Shown: positions 11,885 to 21,849 of the stretch, one piece after another | Layout: the number at the start of each line of letters is the position of its first letter | Position numbering within the stretch: position 1 is the stretch's first letter | Source: Acanthosoma haemorrhoidale | Lineage: Eukaryota; Arthropoda; Insecta; Hemiptera; Acanthosomatidae | Direction of reading: 5' to 3' | NCBI GenBank assembly: GCA_930367205.1 | Contig: OV884011.1 | Span: forward strand, 172,867,226-172,931,225 | Length of the DNA: 64,000 nucleotides | Notes under the pieces: generated by a model | Databases searched by the model: none | What the model was told of the DNA's origin: nothing | Seen by the model: only the letters and a program-made list of their open reading frames with translations | Position numbers and translations under genes: made by a program

Positions 11885-12655
11885 GTAAGTTATTTATTTT
11901 CTAACTGATAAAACAACTTTATAATGATAAAATTACAATCTCCCTTATTGGGCAATAAGTAATCGTAATAAATAATCTCATTCATACCATAATTACAATT
12001 TTCATTCACTCGCTCATTCATACAGTATTTAGAAACAGCCCAGAGGCCTCCCAAATACCCACGGTTTTCAACTCCATGCGAAAGAAAAAGCGGATTCTTG
12101 GGAAGTCCCCCACAATCCTCCATCACCGGCGTCACCGTATACGAGCCAGTGGAGGCAGACCAAGAGCGCGAGAGCCAGATACGCTCAGGACATGATGGGA
12201 GATGCTGGCTATTGCTAAGACTCTGTTACGCGTCTATAGCAAGTCACGAGGCCACTGCCGTTTTAGTCTCCGAGGAGGATTATAGGGATGAGTGGCGCAA
12301 TGTAATGACTGTGCTAGGGGATACCCAACCACCTTAGGATAGGTTACTATAGAATTTCATGAACTTGGAAGGGATGAGTTCCTGAATGTAAGGTATATTA
12401 AGATCGTTATGAGGGGTTTTGTTGCTGACGTAATGAGGGCATTGTTCTCAGGACTTTTTGATTGAAAGGATTGGATACGCTTGATGTTCGACTTGTTAGC
12501 TCTATTCTGTAAGTCCAGATTGGCTTAAGTAGATGTTTTTCTATTGAGGGATGTCCTTCGAAGTAATCTGTACAGTTGTTCAAAGTGTCTGTTTGGTTCT
12601 TGTCTTTTTGGCCTCGTGTGTTGGTCCCATGTCAATTTTTTCCATGGAATTTTTT
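11885..12655 (-). mobile_element. Jockey family 1, 5'-truncated copy
   Basis: On the minus strand this runs from the RT C-terminal region into the 3' UTR. The frame near 12525-12650 reads LTWDQHTRPKRQEPNRHFEQLYRLLRR, matching LTWSPHTRLKRQELNRRF in the 27-kb copy. After about 12500 come the C-terminal segment and the GC-rich 3' UTR (12098-12340), then the tail with the repeated TATGAATGAG motif and AGATTGTAATTTTATC near 11925-11945. Relative to the 56-kb copy it has deletions and frameshifts. It retains 3'-UTR sequence absent from the 18.7- and 56-kb copies. Confidence 0.85.
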
Positions 12656-12659
12656 TAAA

Positions 12660-14240
12660 TACATATAACGACGTAAAATAGGAAGAAACGATATTGAGAG
12701 ATATTTTACGAGGAGGCAACGCATGAACTTCTTAAATAATTATTAAATGATTGTTAAAAAGAATAATGAAATACTTTATTTTCTTTCCAACCAATAATCA
12801 TCTCGAAATTTGAATATTAGCTTTAAAATAAGTAATACATTTACAGTAGATAAAATGCTGACAAATAGTCCCTACTGAACTCTGGTCCTTTTTTATCTCT
12901 GATTTATTTTTCCAAGTTACCTTCACGAATGAGTCATTTTAACCAACGCATAGTAAGTACATTACTGGGTTCTTTGGAAAGTACCTTGAATATTTCAAAT
13001 CGGTTACAGCGTACATAAGTATATCTATTTGGACTTGGCAATCAAATTTGTGACTTAAGTGAGTGAGTAGCGAATAGTTTAGGAACTATTTTGTTTAAGA
13101 ACAAAGAAAATTACGGCTACATTGAGAATATAAGCATTGGCAAGAATCAGTCGCCGTAGATATTATAATTTATGAGATTTCATTTTATTACGTTTCTCTG
13201 AAGTTCAGCGAGACGTAATGCTTTGAGGAATGCAAGAAAATATGTAATTTTGAAGTAAGTGAAGAGCATGTTTTTTAAAACATAATTATATATAAATGTA
13301 CAACTCGATACTTATTGCTAACTATCAGTTACCAAAGTAGAACATAAGAAGGAAAGTACCGTTTGCCGGGTAGCGTTACGCAAGTTTTCAACTGTATAAC
13401 TCATCGGGTATATGATGAGAAAAAAGAACACCTGATGGAGTAATATAATATAATAGAATAGCTATTCTAGTTATTATTTGTATTTACTATTATTATTTTT
13501 AATTCATTTAAATTAAAAAAAAAAATTGTACCTTAAGTTTATCAAAATTCGTTGCTAATATAGCCAAAATACTTGATGATAAGTAAAATCCAACCTATAC
13601 CCCAAAAGAATAAAATCCTTGGGGAAAGGAGGGTCAATCCAGAATCTCCGCAGTTCAAGTCAAAACGTTAACCATTAACCAGCGGTGAGGGTCATTTGGA
13701 GCGTGATGATGAGCTAAAACGTTCTCGTACCTATGACTATGTGAATACCTATGACTCGAAATGAATTAGTGGGCGAATGGTATGCTTTTATTTTTAAATC
13801 GTTACCTTTTACTTCTGCTATAAAAGTTCCAACGCCATAAACGTAAAGTAATGCCAAAAACCCCCACAACTTGAAATATCGTTTAACACGTATAGGTGTG
13901 AATAGGAATGAGGTGAAAATACTGGAGTTGATCGATGCTATCAAATCTGTCGGTCGGGAGCAAGAAACCCACGGTTTTCTTATATTATATAACGTTTTTT
14001 ACACACTGCTCTCATTCTGGTATTCTTAGTTGTAGCACAGAAAACTTCATTCACAGGGTTTCCCAAAACGATGATATTTCCATATGAGAAAGCTATTTTC
14101 AAATAGATGTAATACTTACGATAATACGACTTAAAATTGGCAAGGAAAAACACATTCAAAGACATTACCAGAGAAATAAAACTCTCATAAATTAAGGAGA
14201 GCTAGGAAGAAATTGAATTTTAAGGAATTAAAGTTTTAAG
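12660..14240. other. AT-rich non-coding DNA
   Basis: Short open frames only, no recognised domain. A small hairpin-forming sequence (CCCCAA... TTGGGG) lies near 13600-13625. Confidence 0.5.
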
Positions 14241-14244
14241 AACG

Positions 14245-14267
14245 AAAAAAAAAAAAAAAAAAAAAAA
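14245..14267 (+). repeat. A23 homopolymer
   Basis: Twenty-three A. No target-site duplication or recognisable element was found beside it. Confidence 0.9.
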
Positions 14268-14712
14268 GGTTTTAGAGAAATGGCAAGCAAGTTGACTATA
14301 TTTCTCAGTAAGAAAACAAATTATACTAATCAGGAAGTTGGAGTTTATTATGAATTATGTAGGCAACTGAGCCAACAGAAGGGAAATTAAAGGCCCCTTA
14401 ATTTTTCCCAAGGGTGTGAAGGGCTGAAAATGAAGCGGACGAAAAATAAACTTGAAGCTGTATAATGCAATGGTTTCCATGTGTGTGTATATAGGCTCTT
14501 TTCTTGCTAATATTAAACCGAAATACTTATTTTTATAAGAATTAATTTTTACTCAAAATTTATTTTCTATATTTTGTAACTATACTTTTTTACTTTGATA
14601 TTTTCAGATTAATAATGACATGTACATATATCTGGAACGACAAGAACCTTGACATTGTTTGAAAGGGACAACCCTTTACCATCAGGATAACAAGCCAAGG
14701 TAAATAATTTCG

Positions 14713-15099
14713 TTGGAGTTGGGATTGCTGCACCCTTCCGCCCGTCACCAATACTTCTTTGGTTCCCTCTTCTTCAATACTATCATGATTAATAATCCCC
14801 CATACCTTCACGACTCCCTCCAATTCAAATCAGCGATCAGATCCCGCAGTTCCAGATTCCGCCCTTCCGACTTGTATTTACCTTCTCACAAATCAGCGAT
14901 CAGATCCCGCAGTTTGAGATTCCGCCCTTCCGACTTGTATTTACCTTCTCCCAAATCAGCGATCAGATCCCGCAGTTCGAGATTCCGCCCTTCCGACTTG
15001 TATTTACCTTCTCACAAATCTGCTTCCTTTGACCGCTCTTTTCTTATCCGTGCCTCAAACATTTGCAACTCCATTCCCATCGACATTCGCACTTTCTAA
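14713..15099 (+). CDS. Uncharacterised frame containing a 21-residue tandem repeat
   Basis: The frame opens at a TTG, not ATG, and reaches a TAA at 15097, 128 codons. Its centre is three copies of a 21-residue, Arg/Ser-rich unit beginning KSAIRSRS and ending RPSDLYLPS. The DNA period is 63, a multiple of three, so all three forward frames stay open through the repeat and openness alone proves little. Dispersed repeat D starts at its end (15074), so the frame may be the 3' end of an old element's ORF. No start, splice sites or homologue are recognised. Alternatives are a non-coding minisatellite or an exon. Confidence 0.2.
   Translation: MELGLLHPSARHQYFFGSLFFNTIMINNPPYLHDSLQFKSAIRSRSSRFRPSDLYLPSHKSAIRSRSLRFRPSDLYLPSPKSAIRSRSSRFRPSDLYLPSHKSASFDRSFLIRASNICNSIPIDIRTF
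14827..15015. repeat. 63-bp tandem repeat, three copies
   Basis: Units start at AAATCAGCG at 14827, 14890 and 14953, and a fourth begins at 15016 (AAATCTGC) before diverging. Units differ at only a few positions (for example CAGTTCCAG, CAGTTTGAG, CAGTTCGAG). The near identity indicates recent expansion. There is no spacer variation, so this is not a CRISPR array. Confidence 0.95.
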
Positions 15100-15397
15100 C
15101 CTCCCTCAAATCTAACAATGCTTAATTCATGATTATTAATAGGGTTATTTATTTTTATTTACCCCAATCCTCTGCGCTCTTTCCCTCCTTTTTTTATGTC
15201 TATTTTTTTTTTGTTTTTAGCTTCAATTTTTGCTGTTGGTACTTGGTAGTAACCTCATATTCACTTAGCCATAGAACATGGAATTATACCTGTATGCATG
15301 GTATTATTCATAAGCTTATAAAATTTGTGTAATGCCATGATTTTTTTGTCAGCTAGGCATTCTTATTGTATTCCTCCTTCTTTCTCATGAGCAATGT
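15074..15397 (+). repeat. Dispersed repeat D, copy 2
   Basis: Collinear, diverged partner of 6125-6485. It begins TTCCCATCGACATTCG and includes CTCCCTCAAATCTAACAAT, TTTTTGCTGTTGGTACTTGG and TTTGTCAGCTAGGCATTC. T-rich runs lie inside it. The upstream 63-bp repeat is not seen beside copy 1. Confidence 0.5.
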
Positions 15398-15922
15398 CCT
15401 AGAATAATTTTTTTTTTTTTTTGTTCCGTTTCATTTCACGTATACTCATTCCAAGTATTGCTAACATTTCTTTCAGGAGTCTAGATTACTTAAAAAATAA
15501 ACCGTCGAGTGTCACTCTCCTTTTTTTTTAAATAACACTTGAATTAATATTTAATAAATGTTCACATTGATTTCTAATCCGATAATGCTTTCACACCTTT
15601 ATACAATTTGTTATATAAACAGGCTTACTGTGTGCAGATACATATTGTACTGCAAGTTCTTGTATTAAATGCAATAATATATACGCTGTTTAATACAATT
15701 ACTGGTATTGCAATGAGTACTTGTATACTAACTAGTTAGTATGTTTTTAAAAAGTCAAATTATTCAAAACTTCTTTTTAGATTTGTTTTAACTTCGTGAT
15801 TGCATAATTATCAAGCAATAACTATAGCCATAAATTTCAATAATCTCGTATATTCCCTTTCATGAGAGACTATTTATTCATGGCTGGCGGTAGAACCCGT
15901 ATATTTTAATGTTTTACATGGC

Positions 15923-15924
<2 letters not shown>

Positions 15925-15970
<46 letters not shown>
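15925..15970. repeat. (AT)n microsatellite
   Basis: About 23 uninterrupted AT units, then AAATATAT. It sits at the left edge of a GC-richer patch. Confidence 0.95.
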
Positions 15971-15974
<4 letters not shown>

Positions 15975-15975
<1 letters not shown>

Positions 15976-16260
15976 TATTTTGACATGGGCAGCAGGTAAC
16001 AGTTACTTTGGACAGTAACAAGTGTTCACGATCCGATAAGAATGGAGATAACTGACTCAAGGTGGCACCGCAACGGTTGGGTTCCCACTAAAGCATGAAA
16101 AGAAAAGGCTAGCGGGCCTGGCAAGGAGGTTCATGCCTTTTAGCATATGCTGGTGTTTCGGTGATGTACCGCTACTTCTCTGCTCATCTATCAATAAGCT
16201 ATGCCCTGAGCAGAGATACAATACAAATACATAATAAAACGAAGTAAAATGTATTTAATT
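15975..16260. other. GC-richer patch of unknown origin
   Basis: About 16000-16215 is GC-richer than the flanks, bordered left by the AT microsatellite and right by an ATACA-rich stretch (ATACAATACAAATACATAA). That layout could be an old insertion with a simple tail, but no second copy or coding domain was found. Confidence 0.3.
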
Positions 16261-16369
16261 TGTATAACGATAAACTATGAAACTTTTTAAAGCAATAAAG
16301 CTGTAGAGGTAAGGATCCGCCCTTGTGAATTCTCTAGCTTGCTTTATGTGTCAACATTGTGTGCTTGTA

Positions 16370-16450
16370 CAGAGGGGTCCAAAAAAATCTATCCACTGTT
16401 TAAAAGTCCATAACTTGCAAACTAATTGACGGAGTTGTCTCATTTTTGGT
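16370..16450 (+). repeat. Left terminal inverted repeat of the mariner-type element
   Basis: It starts CAGAGGGGTCCAAAAAAAT and ends CTCATTTTTGGT. It pairs with 16852-16931 with roughly nine in ten bases identical by eye and one single-base gap near the tip. Confidence 0.9.
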
Positions 16451-16559
16451 AGTATAATAGTCCGGCAATCGCCATACAAGCGTTGTTTTGTTTTGTCAGA
16501 TGACAGTCGCCAGATAGTTAGTGTTTTATTGTTAGTTGTATCTTATTACTCGAGTAAAC

Positions 16560-16862
16560 ATGGCTGGCGTAAGGCTTACATTTGATGAAAGGAAGTCTGT
16601 TTTAAAGTGGTATTTTAAGTACGAAAACATTAATGAGGTTCAACGGCAATGGCGAAATGTGTATCAAACAGAGACACCGACACGTTTAACGATTCGTCGC
16701 ATTCGAGACAAATTTGAAGCCGAAGGCTGCGTTAAAGCGTTGAAGCCTGCGTCTGTGAGACAGTGTGCCCGTGAAACTGGAGTGAGTCGCTCAAGTGTTC
16801 GGCGAATTTTGAAGACAGCAATATTTAAGTCGGACTTTAAGCTACACTTTCACCAAAAATGA
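16560..16862 (+). CDS. Truncated mariner-type transposase, DNA-binding region only (100 aa)
   Basis: The first ATG in a good context is 16560 (MAGVRLTFDERKSVLKWYF); the frame is open further upstream only with TTG. Residues about 8-60 look like the first helix-turn-helix unit of the family (LKWYFKYENINEVQRQW, then TIRRIRDKFEAEGCV). Residues about 65-85 (SVRQCARETGVSRSSVRRIL) look like the second. A typical linker carrying a GRP-like motif between them is missing, and after LHFHQK the stop lies inside the right inverted repeat, so the whole catalytic domain is gone. The frame has no internal stop. If expressed it could bind the ends without cutting; that is inference. Confidence 0.75.
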   Translation: MAGVRLTFDERKSVLKWYFKYENINEVQRQWRNVYQTETPTRLTIRRIRDKFEAEGCVKALKPASVRQCARETGVSRSSVRRILKTAIFKSDFKLHFHQK

Positions 16863-16931
16863 GACAACTCCGTCAATTAGTTTGGAAGTTATGGACTGTT
16901 AACCAGTGGATACATTTTTTTGGACCCTTCG
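16852..16931 (-). repeat. Right terminal inverted repeat of the mariner-type element
   Basis: It starts ACCAAAAATGAGACAACTCC and ends GGACCCTTCG before the TA. Its inner end overlaps the last codons of the truncated ORF (HQK and the TGA stop). Confidence 0.9.
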
Positions 16932-16934
16932 TAT

Positions 16935-18050
16935 ATTGAAAATCGGTATTAATGAGAGAGTGATTGTATTATTAATTTTTCAGTTCTGCATGAGGTCATT
17001 TGTCACAATCTTTCATAACCCTAATAGGGCAGATTAAGATAGATCAAGTTAGTTGAACGATCAACCAGTGGTGTAACCATCGTCATTTTTTATTTTATCT
17101 CTTTAACACATTCATAAATTTTTAATATTTGATATACTAGCTAAAAGTAACAACTAAAACAGCAATTCAAACTGTCTCACATCATACAAACAATGGTAGA
17201 AAAACAATAACCTTAAAATCTAAAATACCTTGCGTGCTGTAACTTATTCTTGAAATTAACAGAAATCTAAAATTAACACAGTCATGCATAATACAATTGC
17301 TTTAAACCAGTCTGAAATTCGAGCCTACCATTTCAGGCTTGAGTACAATGAATACAAATTTGTTTTATCAATAACGACAACAAGGTACAATAACTTAAAA
17401 CGTTTTTTTGTTCTGTAGTGAATTCTATAATATAAATGCTCTTAGCTATGAAGAGAACTTTCAGGTTATTTAAAAACTAACATAAAGTCTGGATATTATT
17501 TATAGCAATAGTGCCAGGAAGCAAAGAATAACCCAATTTAGACGAAATCTATACCGAACAAAAGAAATTCCGAAAATGGGAAAAGTGCGTATAATAGAGA
17601 TTAATGGAAAGCGGTAACTGGAACACAGTTGTGGAGAAACAGGAGTTTTCCCGAAGGAAGCTAAAAAGTTTACATGACCATCGGAGTCGGGAGTGCCAGA
17701 GGCGATGGCTGCGATGCTTAATCAAACCTAACAACCAGCATAGTTCCGAACTGAAGCCCTTTATAACTCGTTAATGTCCTCTCCTTCTCCCATTTATATT
17801 TCACCTCCAAACCATCTTTTTTCTTCCAAGGCAGAGGGGAAAATAGAACGAACACTCTCTCTCAAGTTCTCTTTGTCACAGGAAGATGCTATTTACTATC
17901 ATGGGTGGGATTTGGTAATTATAAATTCTACAGCGCTTGATAAACCGTCGTACTTTACTTTGAAACATATACACAAGGACTTTCTACATACATCTCTATG
18001 GCTTCATGTTTGGCATACGTCTAAACATGGTCTAGTCGATCCGAAAATTT
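16935..18050. other. AT-rich DNA without a supported gene
   Basis: A 92-codon plus-strand frame (17774-18052) and a 61-codon minus-strand frame are present, without recognised domains. The frame at 17774 lies directly before the LTR-like segment and could be element sequence, but I see no proof. Confidence 0.4.
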
Positions 18051-18058
18051 AAACTTAC

Positions 18059-18322
18059 TGTTACGTTTAATTGTTAGCTGAAACATGTACTTCAGTTGAG
18101 ACATATGGTCTCGCTTTTCTATGTCTTTAACCCCTCCTAACCCTCAGACTACCTGCCTCCGGCAAAGAGTCAAACACTCTTGCTTTAGCCTTCCTAAAAG
18201 AATGTTGTAACGCTGTAACTGAATAATATTCCTATATATATATATACCAGTGTTTTGGTTGTTATTCATAATAAAGTTTTTTGAAATACTCTCCTCAAAC
18301 AAGATTATTTAACTGACGAACA
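18059..18322 (+). mobile_element. LTR-like segment, copy 2
   Basis: It begins TGTTACGTTTAATTG and ends ACTGACGAACA, so the ends form the short TGTT...AACA inverted repeat typical of long terminal repeats. An AATAAAG polyadenylation signal lies near 18268, preceded by a TA-rich tract. The next bases, CTTGGTAGCATTTAC, begin like tRNA primer-binding sites used by some LTR retrotransposons (TGG...). No gag or pol follows, and the flanking five bases (CTTAC, CTTGG) do not match fully. The right half is related to 5686-5935. Confidence 0.45.
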
Positions 18323-18730
18323 CTTGGTAGCATTTACAAGACCAAAGTACAAAAACTTCCTTCTCCCAGAAACTATTGGGACATACAAACTTCACTTGAA
18401 ACCAGTTTAGACATATACATGTATACATCTCAAATTTTTGGATAGGCGTACACGTCAAGCATCAAAGCTATACATATTTTTCAATAAAACTAAGACTTAT
18501 CACAAGTGCACCATTTAACGGACCGAACCTTGATAACCTCGATACTATCATAAAAATTCTTTACTTTTATGCATTAAATCATTATACATTAAACCTTTTC
18601 GACAAACAGTACGGGCACACAAACCTACTGTTACAAGCACTGTATACACCTGAGTTAGCTGGTAGCATTCAACCATGACTGAGGAGACGCTTGAATAGAG
18701 ATATTCTAAATTAATAACAATAAAATATCA
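18323..18730. other. AT-rich DNA after the LTR-like segment
   Basis: No gag-like frame or other gene was seen. If the LTR reading is right, internal element sequence has been lost or replaced here. Confidence 0.4.
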
Positions 18731-18745
18731 TCAAATTTAGCTTCA
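18731..18745. repeat. Target-site duplication, left (15 bp)
   Basis: TCAAATTTAGCTTCA, repeated exactly at 19135-19149. It marks the 5' junction of the 389-bp family 1 insertion. Confidence 0.95.
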
Positions 18746-19134
18746 GATATCACGGGGACTGTGTCGGTGACACAAGAGTCACAAGGGCCCATCGTACCTC
18801 CTTTATACCCTACATTCTAGAACTCATCCCTTCCAAGTTTATGAAATTCCACAGTAGCCTTTCCAACCACCCTAATCCTGTAGCACAGTCTTTGCACTGC
18901 GCCACTCATCCCTATAATCCTCCTCGGAGACTGAAACGGCAGTGGCCTCGTGACCTGCTATAATCGCGTGACAGTGGGAGTCCTGGCAATGGCCAGTTTC
19001 TCCAATCATGTCCTATTGTATGAATGAGCGAGTGAATGATGACTGTAAATATGGTATGAATGAGATCATTTATCTGTATTATTATTGCCTTATAAAAGGC
19101 AGATTGTAATTATTGCACAATAAAGTTCTATTAT
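18746..19134 (+). mobile_element. Jockey family 1, 389-bp 5'-truncated insertion
   Basis: It contains the end of the RT C-terminal region, the start of the GC-rich 3' UTR (CTCCTCGGAGACTGAAACGG) and the tail ending in CACAATAAAG. A 15-bp exact duplication flanks it, as expected from target-primed reverse transcription. The 3' UTR jumps from CAATCATGTCCT to ATTGTATGAATGAGCG at about 19014, skipping the segment kept in the 12-, 27- and 63.7-kb copies. The 56-kb copy has the same jump. The tail carries AATAAAG instead of a poly(A) run. Confidence 0.95.
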
Positions 19135-19149
19135 TCAAATTTAGCTTCA
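19135..19149. repeat. Target-site duplication, right (15 bp)
   Basis: Exact match to 18731-18745. Confidence 0.95.
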
Positions 19150-20850
19150 ACAATATAGGGGAGGTAGGTCCTCTGCCTTCATGACAGACATTTTGTCATA
19201 TTTACAACAGTAACAGTTGTGACTCACCAATCAAATGTTGAAAAAAAAACCAATGAAAATCACGTATCATATTCAAAAAAGCATTTAAGAAGGAAACGTA
19301 AAAATTCGGATCCAAAGATATTCGTAATTGAAATTTTATTAGAGCTGACAATAGTAATTACATGTTTAGTAGTTTTTTTTATTGTCTTAGAACGTCTGAA
19401 GTAGTTATTGGTATATTTTAGGTACTAATTGGTGTTCGGTCCTGGGGTTTGTCTTGAATAAATGGGGTTGAAGTATTCGGCCATTATGCCTCCATTATTT
19501 TGGGTATTATGACTATGTGGACGAATATTGGACTGTGAGAGGGGTGGTACTACACGATTCACATGTATGTCAGTGGGCTCCTAGGAGTTGAAGCTGTGCC
19601 CAAACCTGTCTTGTTAACACGCTGCTGATTCACCTTGACTATGACGAATGAGGTGTCTGCAGCGTGTTGCGTATCGTATTGTTTTTAAAAAATAAATATG
19701 AGTGACCCTTAATAGTTATTATATTTAATTACTTTTGATCTCAGAGCTATTTGACACATGATCAACTTATTTGGAATTCCTTTAAAAAGTATATTTGAAA
19801 TTTCAAATCGATTTTAACATCGTAAAATATAGACAGATAGATTGCACTAGTAGACCTGTACCAGTAGAACTAGAAACTCTCCTTTGGGGGTTAGTAAAAA
19901 ATAAATAACAGTTGTAGTGTCGAAAAGGAAAGAGAAAATATTTCTTTTTGTCCGAAGATAAGAAGTTAATTTGCTACGAGAAAAAAAAAATACAGAAAAG
20001 AGCGAAGATTAAAACTTTTTAAATATCCCGTAGAAGTTGGAGGCTACGCTGTTGAGGGAAAAAAGACTAAAGTAGGGAGTTGACCGGGAGGCAAAGTAGG
20101 GCGTGAGTTGGGGAGAATTGGCCCAGGTCCAAGATGTGCGGCAGTCCTGAGGACCAACAGGCTGGTCCCGGCCTGACTAATAAAGACAGACCTGGGACTC
20201 GGCTCTGACCTGGACGGCATAAATCCTGACTGTTCATGCCACCGACAATCGAGTTATCGCCAGCTATCTAGGCGGCAACGGCTTAAACCCTGACAATCGA
20301 TTAGCTGTCTCGACCTCCACGGGCCTACTTCATTCCCGCATTTGCCGGCCCGCCAAGGTGCTTTGCCATTTTTTAGCAGACCCTCAAATCGATACCTTTA
20401 CCCGGCGAGTTTAGGAATGGATAGAACGAACCACTTCGTGATGATAGCATGAAAATATAACTTAATGATAAAACGTAATATCTATAATAAAAAGTATGAA
20501 TTAATGCGCCACAAGACAAAGTAGGAAACAGCTAGTAATAAAATGTGTTATATATTTCAGGCACAACTACGCTATTGGTCTGGTTCATTCACTCGAAGTC
20601 GATAACAACAAATCCTTTTGGTTAAATACATTTAAAATTCATGAAATATCTTTTTTTTTGTTCCAATAAATGAGATACAGTCAAACATCCAGCACATACG
20701 AATCTTGCAATCTTAAGTCCTGAGGAAATATGTTAATGCACATTTTATGTCCCAAATAAAATACTCAATAATGACATAAAATCCCCACTATGCATAATAA
20801 TATTTCCTCAAAATTCTTAAAGGTCTATCATAAATGCTTTAACCACCGAA
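19150..20850. other. AT-rich DNA with a GC-rich patch at about 20080-20400
   Basis: The patch contains two imperfect direct repeats (GGCATAAATCCTGACTG... GACAATCGAG and GGCTTAAACCCTGACAATCGATTAG). No gene is recognised. The remainder has short frames only. Confidence 0.4.
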
Positions 20851-20859
20851 ATCCTCAAG

Positions 20860-21185
20860 CAAGCTCACTTTTAGCACGTCCACCCCTTCAACACTCCTCA
20901 GAGATTGAAGTGGCAGGAGTTCGAGCACTTGTTAGTTTTCTCCCCTCATGTCCTGAGCGTCTGGGGCTCCCGTGCTATCCTTCGGCCTCTACAGCTACTA
21001 AGTGGGGATGCGGCAGATCTCTCAAATCCTTACCTCTTTTTCCATAGGCGGGAAGGAAACATTTTCTATTGATGATTTGGAGGGACCCTTGAGCCATGTT
21101 TATGTGTCTAAATTGTATGAATGAGAGAGTAAATTCATACCTGTACGGTATGAGTGATACATGGCAATTATCTATTGTAAGATTG
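20860..21185 (+). mobile_element. Diverged Jockey family 1 3' region
   Basis: It keeps landmarks of the family 1 3' UTR: CTCCTCAGAGATTGAAGTGGCAG, CATGTCCTGAGCGTCTGGGG, and a TGTATGAATGAGAGAGT... GTATGAGTGA tail. Many substitutions separate it from the others, so it is an older copy or a related family. Both ends are vague. Confidence 0.65.
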
Positions 21186-21199
21186 TACAATCAAATTTA

Positions 21200-21425
21200 T
21201 GAATTAATGTGTCACAGTTCAAAATATCATATTATAATGTATATGTTATGTGCATCATGTGCAACGATGGTCCATTTACTTGAATTTAATATCGAGTTTC
21301 TTTGTCCAGGGGGATTCAAAGTGCATATTTAAGCTATAGGTTTAATCAAGAGCCTTTATAAGTTTTAGAGCTAAGAAAAAAAAAAAAAAAAGTGAAAATC
21401 AGAAAGAAACAAACCGGCACCTTGA
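21200..21425. other. AT-rich DNA leading to the CT microsatellite
   Basis: No gene seen. A poly(A) run lies near 21376-21391, followed by CCGGCACCTTGAACACC before the CT tract. Confidence 0.4.
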
Positions 21426-21427
21426 AC

Positions 21428-21555
<128 letters not shown>

Positions 21556-21749
21556 GCACTGGCACTACGCTGGGGATACTCATTTATTTGAGCCCAACAG
21601 TAACCTTTCTATTGTTTATGTGATTCTGAAAATTTTAGGGATTGAGTTTGTACACAAACCAAACAGCAGTTCTTCATAAGAAAGATCGTTCAACTGATTG
21701 CATGAACAATATTCATGAGATAAACTAATTATTATATTTTTGGTATATT

Positions 21750-21834
21750 CTTTATCTTTATTGTGCAATGATTACAATCTGCCTTTTATAAGGCATTAAT
21801 AATACAGATAAATGATCTCATTCATACCATAATA
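21750..21834 (-). mobile_element. Jockey family 1, 85-bp 5'-truncated insertion
   Basis: Only the last 85 bases of family 1 are present, in minus orientation: TATGAATGAGATCATTTATC, the TTATAAAAGGCAGATTG segment and the CACAATAAAG end. Flanking TGGTATATT (21741-21749 and 21835-21843) is an exact 9-bp direct repeat, consistent with a target-site duplication. The tail belongs to the AATAAAG subfamily seen at 18.7 and 56 kb. Confidence 0.85.
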
Positions 21835-21849
21835 TGGTATATTAGGAAT

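Larger units (their letters stand above)
16370..16931 (+). mobile_element. Internally deleted Tc1/mariner-type transposon
   Basis: A 562-bp element with about 80-bp terminal inverted repeats flanked by TA on both sides (16368-16369, 16932-16933), the Tc1/mariner target signature. It holds the 5' part of a transposase gene, which encodes helix-turn-helix DNA-binding regions only; the catalytic DDE/D domain is absent. The ORF runs to the edge of the right inverted repeat. It is non-autonomous and would need transposase from a complete relative. The inverted repeats differ by only a few substitutions, implying a fairly young copy. Confidence 0.9.

Noticed and set aside
14827..15015. CRISPR-like array
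   Set aside because: Units are directly contiguous with no variable spacers, in eukaryotic DNA.
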